Shown: positions 1 through 5,444 of the stretch, one piece after another
How the letters are laid out: each line of letters starts with the position of its first letter
How positions within the stretch are numbered: the stretch's first letter is position 1
From: Gammaproteobacteria bacterium
GTDB lineage: Bacteria; Pseudomonadota; Gammaproteobacteria; Xanthomonadales; Rhodanobacteraceae
Reading direction: 5' to 3'
NCBI GenBank assembly: GCA_005877675.1
Contig: VBNZ01000189.1
Location: forward strand, 6,986-13,438
DNA length: 6,453 nucleotides
Program-made: the position numbers and the translations under genes
Notes under the pieces: generated by a model
Seen by the model: only the letters and a program-made list of their open reading frames with translations
What the model was told of the DNA's origin: nothing
Databases searched by the model: none

Positions 1-789
1 GATGAAATACATGAAGACATCGCGTTGCGTCGTCGTCGCTGGCATATCCGATGCGAAGACGCGGGGCAGGTCGGCAGGATCGCCACCCGCGGCCCATTGC
101 TTCGCGCGCAGCGCCCAGGCATCGAGATCGGCCGCGGCGTATCCGGTTGCGATGCCGGATTCGCTGCGCATCAGTCGCGCGTAGACGAATTCGCCGGTGA
201 CATCGGCGAACGAGGGATACTTGGGCGAGTCGGTGAATACCGTCGGCACGCGATACTTGCGCGCGAGTTGGAGATATTCGGCGCACTTGAAACTCGGGTG
301 TCGCACTTCGAGCACGTGGCGCAGCGCGTAGCCGTCGAGATCGCGCGGCAGCTGGTCGAGAAATGCAGCAAGATCGGCGCTCTCGAACGCCTTGTACGGC
401 GGCAGCTGCCATAGGATCGGCCCGAGGCGATCGCCGAACTCGGCGAGTCCGCCGAATACGAAGTCGTCGATCGCCTTGCCGGCATCGGCGAGCGTCTTGC
501 GGTCGGTCGTGTAGCGCGGCGCCTTGAGCGAAAACATGAAGCCTTCGGGCGTCTCGCTGCGCCAGCGTGCATACGTCGGCGGCTTCTGCGGCGCGTAGTA
601 GGTGCCGTTGATCTCGATCGCGCGCAACTGCCGGCTGGCATATTCAAGCTCGCGTTTCTGCGTTAGCTTGGCCGGGTAGAAATTGTTGCGCCATGGCGCG
701 TAGGTCCAACCGCCGATGCCGATGCGGATGCGCGAATCCGCGTCGAGAGTTGGAAAATCGAGCATGGGCGCGGCGGCTTTCGTCGGCAT
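1..789 (-). CDS. DUF72 (YecE-like) protein, 3' end beyond the left edge
   Basis: The minus-strand frame is open from the ATG at 789 to the window edge, giving 263 residues without a stop; the C-terminus lies outside. It matches the DUF72/YecE family, whose proteins are TIM-barrel-like and have no established reaction. Visible family signatures are an N-terminal GIGGWTYAPWR...FYP segment (about residues 24-39), EINGTYYAPQKP (59-70), a FMFSLKAPRYTT strand (85-95), LGPILWQLPP (122-131), LEVRHPSF (160-167), VFTDSP (184-189) and a C-terminal RDVFMYFI typical of the last barrel strand. DUF72 proteins usually run about 240-300 residues, so little is missing. A second in-frame ATG lies at 765; the one at 789 gives the longer protein, and neither has a clear Shine-Dalgarno sequence. 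It is divergent from the TPR gene at 872 across an 82-base gap. Family assignment is secure; function is unknown. Confidence 0.9.
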   Translation of the reverse strand, partial: MPTKAAAPMLDFPTLDADSRIRIGIGGWTYAPWRNNFYPAKLTQKRELEYASRQLRAIEINGTYYAPQKPPTYARWRSETPEGFMFSLKAPRYTTDRKTLADAGKAIDDFVFGGLAEFGDRLGPILWQLPPYKAFESADLAAFLDQLPRDLDGYALRHVLEVRHPSFKCAEYLQLARKYRVPTVFTDSPKYPSFADVTGEFVYARLMRSESGIATGYAAADLDAWALRAKQWAAGGDPADLPRVFASDMPATTTQRDVFMYFI

Positions 790-871
790 CTGACGAACTC
801 AAAGGGGAGGGCGGCTGATTCTATGGCGGATTGCCCGCGGGCGCGCTAGTGCCGACAATGCGTATCGACTG

Positions 872-2050
872 ATGGGAAATATATTGATGAGCGCAGACGA
901 CAAACGCCTGGCGATCGAGCAACTGCAGAAAGGCATCATCCAGCACCGCGCCGGACAGCTTAGCCTCGCGCAAAGTCACTATCAGCGCGCGGCGAAGCTC
1001 GATCCTTCCAATGCGAGCACCTGGCACCTGCTCGGTGTGTGCGCGCTGCAGGGCGGCAATCTGCCGGTGGCGGCGAAGCATCTGCGCGCCTGCATCAAGC
1101 TCAGTCCCGGATTTGCCGAGGCGCACAACAATCTGGGCGTGGCGCTGCGGCGCATGGGACGGCATGCGGAATCGGTTGGTGCATTTCGCGGTGCACTGGA
1201 CGCGCGCGAGCGTTACGTCGAGGCGGCTTACAATCTCGGCCTCGCATACGAAGCAAACGGCAAACTCGTCGAAGCCGAGAAGACCTATCGCCAGGGGTTG
1301 AGCTGGCGCGTCGACGATCCGCATATTGCTCTCGCGCTCGGCAACCTTCTGCGCCACTTCGGCCGATTTGAAGAAGCGCTGCCGCTGTTGCAACTCGCGC
1401 GTGGCGCGCAGGCGGGTAGCGCGCAAGCGAATGGCAGTCTGGCCGAGCTGCTGGTGGAACTCGGGCGCGGGCGCGAAGCGATCGCCTACGCGCAGACCGC
1501 GACGTCGCTGCAACCCGATCGTGCAATGTGGTGGAGCATACTCGGCGTGGCCGAACGCCTGCGCCACAATATCGATGGCGCGGTCGTGGCCTTGCGCAAA
1601 GCCGCTGCGCTCGCGCCGGACGACGCGGACATTTCCGCTGAGCTGGGACTCACGCTCGCAGAAAGCGGTGACATCGAGGTGGCACGCGAGACGCTAGCGC
1701 GTGTGCGGCCGGACACGCGGCATGGCGAGCGCCTGCGCTGGGCGCGGTTGCTCTCGCTGCCTTCGGTATATCGCGACGAGGGCGTTTCGCCCAGGGGCTG
1801 GATGAGATCGCCGCGACGCTGCAGCTCGACACGCCGGTACGGCGCCAGCATGCCTACGAAGCGATATGCGGCATGGCCACGTTTCGTTTGCACTATCAGG
1901 ATCGCGACAATACCGAACTGCAATGCCGTTTCGGCGACCTCGTGCAGCGCGTGCTCGGGGCCTGTGCGCCGCAGCTACTGCAGCCTTGCACGTGGCGCGC
2001 GCGCGCGCATGGCGGGCGCGTGCGCGTCGGCGTCGTCAGCAGCCATCTGA
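872..2050 (+). CDS. TPR half of a frameshifted TPR-GT41 glycosyltransferase
   Basis: The reading frame is 392 residues, but only residues 1-303 look genuine. About eight consecutive 34-residue tetratricopeptide repeats can be read from residue 15 to about 280, with the usual A/G/L spacing (for example EAHNNLGVALRRMGRHAESV at 83-102). They end with RLRWARLLSLPSVYRDE (287-303). That ending is the linker found just before the catalytic region of SPINDLY/OGT-like proteins. After 1780 the frame becomes Arg/Ser-rich nonsense, and the homologous continuation appears in another frame (see 1783-3090). TPRs form a superhelix that binds protein acceptors in this family. An alternative start is the ATG at 887 (MSADDKR), which may be the true one because nothing resembling a ribosome binding site precedes 872. 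The natural product was probably one protein of about 740-750 residues. As drawn, this is a truncated product with a spurious tail. Confidence 0.8.
   Translation: MGNILMSADDKRLAIEQLQKGIIQHRAGQLSLAQSHYQRAAKLDPSNASTWHLLGVCALQGGNLPVAAKHLRACIKLSPGFAEAHNNLGVALRRMGRHAESVGAFRGALDARERYVEAAYNLGLAYEANGKLVEAEKTYRQGLSWRVDDPHIALALGNLLRHFGRFEEALPLLQLARGAQAGSAQANGSLAELLVELGRGREAIAYAQTATSLQPDRAMWWSILGVAERLRHNIDGAVVALRKAAALAPDDADISAELGLTLAESGDIEVARETLARVRPDTRHGERLRWARLLSLPSVYRDEGVSPRGWMRSPRRCSSTRRYGASMPTKRYAAWPRFVCTIRIATIPNCNAVSATSCSACSGPVRRSYCSLARGARARMAGACASASSAAI
1778..1786 (+). other. Frameshift lesion joining TPR and GT41 frames
   Basis: The upstream frame ends sensibly with Val-Tyr-Arg-Asp-Glu (Glu codon GAG at 1778-1780). 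The downstream frame resumes with Arg-Phe-Ala-Gln-Gly-Leu from CGT at 1783. Only two bases, GG at 1781-1782, lie between them. In related proteins this linker usually carries several more residues between the (I/V)Y-x-x-E and the R-[FY] positions. A small deletion of roughly 20-25 bases, of size 3n+1, would therefore explain both the frame change and the short linker; this is inferred from memory of the family. There is no slippery heptamer to suggest programmed frameshifting. A sequencing or assembly error cannot be excluded. Confidence 0.7.
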
Positions 2051-3090
2051 TGCAGCACACGGTATCGCGATATTTTCGCGAGCTGATCTGCGGACTCGAT
2101 CCCACGCGCTTCGACGTGCGCGTGTGGTACGGCGGCGAGGCGCGCGATGCGAGCACACAGAAGATCGCGCAGCGCGTCGCAGCGTTCGAGCAGGTTCACG
2201 ACGATGCGCTCGCGCTCGCTGCAAAAATTCGCGCGGCGCAACTCGATGTGCTGATCTATCCCGAAACCGGCATGGATCCGCGTCATCACGTGCTCGGCGC
2301 GCTGCGCCTCGCTCCGGTGCAATGCGTGCTGTACGGCCACCCCGCGACGAGCGGGCTGGCGAACGTCGATTATTTCATCAGCGGCGCCGCACTCGAGCCG
2401 CCGGATGCGCAGCGGCACTATCGCGAAAAACTCGTGCAGCTGCCGGCGCTCGGCGCATGCCCGCAGGCGCCGTCAGCTGCGGGCGATGGCGCCTGGCTCG
2501 ATGCGCATGCGCAAGGCGCGCCGCTGGCGTTGTGCCTGCAGAATCATCTGAAGCTCGCGCCGGCATTCGACGCCGTGCTCGCTGACATCGCCGCGCGCAG
2601 CGGCGCGCGTATCGGATTCTTCGCGCGCAACAGCGGCGTGGCGGGATTGTTCCGCGCGCGCATCGAAGGGGCGTTCCGCGAACACGGGCTCGATCCCGCA
2701 CGCGCGCTCGTGTTCTTGCCAGCGCAGGAATATTCGAGCTATCTCGGTGCCGTCGCGCGCGCGGCGCTGATCCTCGACTCGCCCGGATTCTCCGGCGGCG
2801 CGACCAGCCTCGATGCCTTCGGCGTCGGCGCACCCGTGCTCGCATGGCAAGGCGCAATGGCGCGCGGCCGCCAAACCTCGGGCATGCTCGCGCTGATGGG
2901 CATCGACGAACTCGTCGCATCGAACGCGAGCGATTATGCGGACCAAGCTGTGGCGCTGCTTGCGGACGGAGCTCGCCGCGATGCGTTGCGGGCACAGATT
3001 AGACAGCGCGATCTGGCTTTGTTTGAGCACGCTTCAGTCACGGAAGGCTTTATGGATTTCCTGGAGAGCGCCAGTACACCGGCGGACTAA
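1873..3090 (+). CDS. GT41 catalytic half (SPINDLY/O-GlcNAc transferase-like) of the frameshifted gene
   Basis: This is the C-terminal catalytic region of glycosyltransferase family 41, which transfers a sugar from a nucleotide donor, classically GlcNAc from UDP-GlcNAc to Ser/Thr of proteins. The first ATG of the frame is 1873, but homology (RFAQGLDEIAATLQL...) begins at 1783, upstream of any start, so the segment belongs to the TPR gene. Visible marks, numbered from Met1873: RVRVGVVSSHLMQHTVSRYF (49-68) with the conserved His62; RLAPVQCVLYGHPATSG (145-161); YFISGAALEP (167-176); CLQNHLKLAP (221-230), where Lys227 sits where the UDP-contacting lysine is expected; and DSPGFSGGATSLDAFGVGAP (302-321), the donor-binding Gly-rich segment. 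The stop is TAA at 3088-3090. The bacterial substrate cannot be read from the sequence; flagellin or another surface protein is only a possibility. Whether it is expressed alone is doubtful, because no ribosome binding site precedes 1873. Confidence 0.82.
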   Translation: MATFRLHYQDRDNTELQCRFGDLVQRVLGACAPQLLQPCTWRARAHGGRVRVGVVSSHLMQHTVSRYFRELICGLDPTRFDVRVWYGGEARDASTQKIAQRVAAFEQVHDDALALAAKIRAAQLDVLIYPETGMDPRHHVLGALRLAPVQCVLYGHPATSGLANVDYFISGAALEPPDAQRHYREKLVQLPALGACPQAPSAAGDGAWLDAHAQGAPLALCLQNHLKLAPAFDAVLADIAARSGARIGFFARNSGVAGLFRARIEGAFREHGLDPARALVFLPAQEYSSYLGAVARAALILDSPGFSGGATSLDAFGVGAPVLAWQGAMARGRQTSGMLALMGIDELVASNASDYADQAVALLADGARRDALRAQIRQRDLALFEHASVTEGFMDFLESASTPAD

Positions 3091-3262
3091 CTCGTTCTCA
3101 ATCCAGCACAACTCCGGCGAATCGTCCACGTGTTTGGTGCTGCCATGATCCGTTTTATTGTCGGATTACGTTTTTCTGCACTATCCAGGTATGGATGGAC
3201 ATGCGCGCCATCGCTCGCAAGCCACGGTAGGCACACACACCTTCTTACGCGCCAGGTACCCT

Positions 3263-3613
3263 ATGCTGAGATATGCCGCTGCTGGTTCGATAGGTATCTA
3301 TCAACAGTATATTTCGCCGTACAAGGGATTTCGTTGTGCCTATCGCGCGCTCACTGGCAGACACTCCTGCTCACAGTTTGCCAAGCGGCTGGTGCTGCGA
3401 CATGGCGTCATAGCCCTGTGGCAGGGGATGCCGGCGCAATTCACGCGCTGTCGGGAGTCGTACCTGGCCGTGCTCGCAATGGCAATGGATGAAGATCTGG
3501 CCGGAGGCACGAAGCGCGATGGAAAAAAGCCCTTCTACCTCGGCGATATCGCAAGCTGGGGCTTGGACTGTGGCGATTGCTCGGCTATTGAAATCGGCGC
3601 ATGCGATTTCTAA
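3263..3613 (+). CDS. yidD: Membrane protein insertion efficiency factor YidD, long form
   Basis: YidD is a small, membrane-associated protein that assists YidC/Sec-dependent insertion of inner-membrane proteins. The 116-residue product has the core signature: GIYQQYISPYKGFRCAYRAL (11-30), SCSQFAKRLVLRHGVIALWQ (35-54) and the later Arg-Cys (62-63). Conserved cysteines are at 25, 36 and 63. Compared with the short YidD encoded beside rpmH-rnpA-yidC (about 70-85 residues), this one has an insertion before SCS (ALTGRH) and a C-terminal extension with three more cysteines (Cys103, Cys106 in CGDC, and Cys114 near the end). I know such a longer subclass from proteobacteria. The ATG at 3263 was chosen because homology starts right after it and AGG lies seven bases upstream. 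The frame is open further up (TTG at 3158), but that segment shows no similarity. It lies 46 bases before the moxR remnant and may have been co-transcribed with it. Confidence 0.85.
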   Translation: MLRYAAAGSIGIYQQYISPYKGFRCAYRALTGRHSCSQFAKRLVLRHGVIALWQGMPAQFTRCRESYLAVLAMAMDEDLAGGTKRDGKKPFYLGDIASWGLDCGDCSAIEIGACDF

Positions 3614-3659
3614 ACCATGTGCGCCACTGCCTACCGCTATTTCTCATCGGTCGAGGCAG

Positions 3660-3797
3660 ATGATCGAGACGACCGCCGAGGTTGCGATGCGACCGCTGCA
3701 GCACGTCTACCGCGCCGGCGACGATCCGATGCAGGCCATTGGCCGCGTGGCCGGCGAGCTCAACCAGATCCTGCTCGGCGACGAAGTGGGCCTTGCA
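3660..3797 (+). pseudogene. 5' remnant of a MoxR-family AAA+ ATPase gene
   Basis: From ATG 3660, preceded by GAGG at 3653-3656, the frame encodes about 46 plausible residues ending in DPMQAIGRVAGELNQILLGD and EVGLA. The stretch from AIGRVAGELNQILLGDE resembles the N-terminal helix of MoxR-type ATPases (pattern: ...L...LN.V.LGKE..I.LAL...), which normally runs on into LLARGHLLIED and the Walker A loop. Here the similarity ends at Ala46. The frame continues with unrelated residues (CRSSEPPDGV...) to a stop at 3939-3941, and no other frame carries the missing part. Walker A, Walker B and the sensor motifs are all absent, so it cannot be a working ATPase. The break coincides with the start of the lower-GC segment. 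The family call rests on a short similarity and is moderate; the view that a gene start is cut off here is firmer. Confidence 0.5.
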
Positions 3798-3844
3798 TGC
3801 CGTAGTAGTGAGCCGCCTGACGGGGTTTCATATTTTTTGCTCTC

Positions 3845-4717
3845 TCAATGGGCAAATGCGCGATGGGCAGCGGCTAATTGCTCGTATTGCTCAGACGCAC
3901 CGTGCAGGCCGGCCAGAGACTTGCCGCCCGCACCAACCTGATGCGCGGTCAACAGTCTGAACCCAACACCGGCGTACGGTGATCCCAAGCCCGCACTGGA
4001 CTGTATATACGCATTGCCAATGCCGCGCATGCCATCGAAAGCGGTGAAGTTGTATGTGTCGTACAAAGTCGAGCTCGAGCCTTGTGATACGACGATCAGA
4101 TACTTGACGGACGAAGTCCAGCCACCAAGCGCTACTTTAGTCGAGTCACCATCGACATAACCCGCAACATAGGTTGTTCCATCGCTAGCGGTATACGTTG
4201 TGTTGAAGATGACCCAATCTGAAAAACTAATGCCGAACGTTGAGCTAAAGCTCAGGAGCCACTCGCCATATAGATTTGTCTTCGGATCAGCCCCGCTGTA
4301 GGCGTAGGTGAGGTGCTGAATAGGCGTACTGCCGCCGGGGAAGTAAAGCGTGCCGTGTTCAATAGAATCAAAAACGATCCTGATGGCGCCGCCAGCGCCT
4401 ACATTGACGGGTGGCTTGCCGGTGTAAATGCAGCCCAAGCATTGTCCACCTGATGTTGTTGAATCGAATGTTGCGGTAAAGATGTTGGCCTTATCGTCAT
4501 AGGTTCCGGCAGACGTATACCAAATCGGCTTACCGCTTGAGTCATAGACATACGATGCCACGGCCATCACGTTATTCTGGTAATCGATGTTGAACCCGCG
4601 TCCCGATTCCGCAGGGTTGTACCAAAATCCGGGTGTGGGCATGAAGCCAAATGCGGTATTGCAAAAACAGCAGATGAGCACCGCGAAGCTTGCAACAGCG
4701 AAAAAAACTCTGCGCAT
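3845..4717 (-). CDS. Secreted protein with GFWYNPAESGRGF motif, unknown function
   Basis: A 290-residue protein with a clear Sec signal peptide: MRR, a hydrophobic stretch at about 4-18, and a likely signal peptidase I site after Ala-Phe-Gly (22-24). No proper lipobox is seen. The mature part opens with PGFWYNPAESGRGFNIDYQ (29-47), followed by MAVASYVYDSSGKPIWYTSA (51-70). This aromatic, Gly-rich pattern recurs in secreted proteins of Xanthomonadales and related proteobacteria, where it is unassigned. Cys93 and Cys96 (CLGC) could form a disulfide outside the cytoplasm. A second half (about 149-257) is rich in beta-type Ser/Thr/Tyr/Gly sequence and ends in GVGFRLLT. The last 33 residues (258-290) differ in character and are encoded by higher-GC DNA, so they may be an acquired tail. 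The start is well supported: an AAGGGGGAG ribosome binding site stands just upstream. Its GC content is lower than the flanking genes, suggesting horizontal transfer. Binding or catalytic role is unknown. Confidence 0.8.
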   Translation of the reverse strand: MRRVFFAVASFAVLICCFCNTAFGFMPTPGFWYNPAESGRGFNIDYQNNVMAVASYVYDSSGKPIWYTSAGTYDDKANIFTATFDSTTSGGQCLGCIYTGKPPVNVGAGGAIRIVFDSIEHGTLYFPGGSTPIQHLTYAYSGADPKTNLYGEWLLSFSSTFGISFSDWVIFNTTYTASDGTTYVAGYVDGDSTKVALGGWTSSVKYLIVVSQGSSSTLYDTYNFTAFDGMRGIGNAYIQSSAGLGSPYAGVGFRLLTAHQVGAGGKSLAGLHGASEQYEQLAAAHRAFAH

Positions 4718-4906
4718 AACACGACTCCCCCTTCGTTGGCTAAGTAGACTTGAACTTCAGGAAAAGCGCCCTTCGATTACGAGCCATTTCTTCGACTGAG
4801 ACGTATGTGCCTATGCTGTGCGCATGACGTACGTTTATGCAGCCATTCTTGCGCAGGCAAAATGGTCATCCAACTGTTAGGAATGACAGGTAGCAGATCG
4901 GCACTG
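4718..4906. other. Non-coding stretch upstream of the secreted-protein gene
   Basis: No convincing gene was found in either strand. The part next to 4717 holds the minus-strand ribosome binding site (complement of the CCCCCTT run near 4727-4733) and should hold that gene's promoter, but no good -35/-10 pair could be identified. The rest is intermediate-GC sequence with an 8-base palindrome, ACGTACGT, at 4827-4834. A 61-codon frame at 4805-4990 has no similarity, and its second half is only the repeat array. Confidence 0.5.
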
Positions 4907-4910
4907 CGGA

Positions 4911-5029
4911 AAAAGGGGACGGAGGTGATTCTGGAAGGGAAAAGGGACGGAGGTAGTTATGCGTACGCTTTGTGCGACGTGAAAGGATAGGGGGCCGAGG
5001 TAATTGGATTTCCTTAACACCTCGTCCCC
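4911..5029. repeat. Cluster of GGGGACGGAGGT repeats, three direct and one inverted (REP-like)
   Basis: Three direct copies can be read: GGGGACGGAGGTGATT (4915-4930), GGGACGGAGGTAGTT (4944-4958) and GGGGCCGAGGTAATT (4991-5005). A fourth copy is inverted: AACACCTCGTCCCC (5016-5029), the complement of GGGGACGAGGTGTT. Copies one and two are each preceded by an A-rich run (AAAAA/GAAAA). The third and fourth face each other and can pair as GGGG-x-CGAGGT against ACCTCG-x-CCCC, an imperfect hairpin at 4991-5029. Closely spaced, diverged, palindrome-forming copies between genes are typical of REP/BIME elements, which are often mobilised by RAYT (Y1) transposases. No transposase is present here. The exact family is not recognised. 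Confidence 0.6.
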
Positions 5030-5042
5030 AATCGGTTTTTTC

Positions 5043-5077
5043 TTGCGTTACCGCTGAGAGCGGGCTAAAGGACGCAA
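5043..5077. repeat. Nested inverted repeat between the repeat cluster and the terminator
   Basis: TTGCGT (5043-5048) is complementary to ACGCAA (5072-5077). Inside them CCGCT (5051-5055) pairs with AGCGG (5059-5063) around a three-base loop. The two stems could stack into one interrupted hairpin. It could be the edge of the REP-like element or an auxiliary structure behind the terminator; nothing distinguishes these. Confidence 0.4.
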
Positions 5078-5082
5078 ATAAA

Positions 5083-5110
5083 CAAAAAAAACCGCGCCGT
5101 AGCGCGGTTT
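5083..5110 (-). terminator. Intrinsic terminator of the tRNA transcript
   Basis: On the minus strand, a perfect 9-base-pair stem (AAACCGCGC, loop TACG, GCGCGGTTT; 5089-5110) is followed directly by a run of T continuing to about 5084. This is a textbook rho-independent terminator, ending transcription 30 bases after the tRNA-Glu gene. It may also end read-through from ppsA, since no other terminator lies between. Confidence 0.9.
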
Positions 5111-5113
5111 GAG

Positions 5114-5131
5114 TTTGCGGTATACCGCAAA
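5114..5131. repeat. 18-base perfect palindrome in the tRNA trailer
   Basis: TTTGCGGTATACCGCAAA is a perfect palindrome lying between the CCA end of tRNA-Glu (5140) and the terminator (5110). In the minus-strand transcript it can form a stem of seven pairs with a four-base loop, giving two hairpins in tandem. A role in 3' trailer processing, or as an accessory terminator, is possible. It lacks a following U-run. Confidence 0.6.
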
Positions 5132-5139
5132 AGAATAAT

Positions 5140-5215
5140 TGGCGTCCCCAGGGGGATTCGAACCCCCGTTACCGCCGTGAAAGGGCGATGTCCTGGGCCT
5201 CTAGACGATGGGGAC
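5140..5215 (-). tRNA. tRNA-Glu(TTC)
   Basis: A 76-base gene with the 7-pair acceptor stem GTCCCCA/TGGGGAC, the D arm with AGAGGCCCAGGA, anticodon loop CTTTCAC (5177-5183) with anticodon TTC at 5179-5181, the GGTTCGAATCC T-arm segment, discriminator G and an encoded CCA (5140-5142). It closely resembles the enterobacterial tRNA-Glu. It is the second gene of a two-tRNA transcript, 31 bases after tRNA-Ala. Confidence 0.98.
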
Positions 5216-5246
5216 GCCGGAAACCGTGCTCTTGCGAGCCTGAGAG

Positions 5247-5322
<76 letters not shown>

Positions 5323-5330
5323 ACTTGTCG

Positions 5331-5356
5331 CGCGAAGCGGCCAGGATTGCTTCGCG
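5331..5356 (-). repeat. Leader hairpin upstream of tRNA-Ala
   Basis: CGCGAAGC (5331-5338) and GCTTCGCG (5349-5356) form a perfect 8-pair inverted repeat with a 10-base loop, ending eight bases before the mature 5' end of tRNA-Ala. In the precursor RNA it would stand immediately upstream of the RNase P cleavage site. It has no U-run in the transcribed direction, so it is not a terminator for ppsA. Confidence 0.6.
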
Positions 5357-5411
5357 TTGCCTGACGGTTATACCGCCGCGGCGTCCGCACCATATCGGAA
5401 CGGAGCCGTAA

Positions 5412-5440
5412 ATTATAGCGGGTAATTCCGACAGGGAAAA
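5412..5440 (-). promoter_or_regulatory. Likely sigma70-type promoter of the tRNA-Ala/tRNA-Glu operon
   Basis: A perfect TATAAT (-10) reads on the minus strand at 5412-5417, between the ppsA stop (5445) and tRNA-Ala. With 17-base spacing, the -35 position is TTTTCC (5435-5440), a weak match. Transcription would start about 5403-5406 and leave a leader of about 80 bases. A second TATAAC-like hexamer at 5367-5372 has no upstream partner. Confidence 0.6.
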
Positions 5441-5444
5441 GCCC

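Noticed and set aside
821..1567. Long minus-strand open frame opposite the TPR region
   Set aside because: It is a shadow of the TPR coding frame in high-GC DNA. Its translation is Arg/Ala/Gln-rich without recognisable motifs, while the plus-strand frame has clear repeats.
1771..1800. Programmed ribosomal frameshifting as an explanation for the split gene
   Set aside because: There is no slippery heptamer or A/T-rich slip site at the junction, and the linker appears shortened, which fits a deletion better.
2378..2995. Minus-strand open frame of 205 codons opposite the GT41 domain
   Set aside because: It is extremely Arg-rich, a typical antisense artefact; the plus strand carries the GT41 motifs.
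3158..3262. Upstream TTG start for YidD
   Set aside because: The extra 35 residues show no similarity to YidD and no membrane segment. The ATG at 3263 has an AGG at suitable distance and begins where homology starts.
3798..3960. Continuation of moxR or another plus-strand protein fragment in frame 3 (LNGQMRDGQRLIARIAQTHR)
   Set aside because: It does not match the expected MoxR continuation and overlaps the tail of the minus-strand secreted protein. It cannot be supported without a database search.
4805..4990. Small protein gene of 61 codons
   Set aside because: There is no ribosome binding site or similarity, and its second half is only the repeat cluster translated.
4911..5029. CRISPR array
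   Set aside because: The repeats are short, diverged and unevenly spaced (29 and 47 bases between starts). One copy is inverted, and no cas genes are present.
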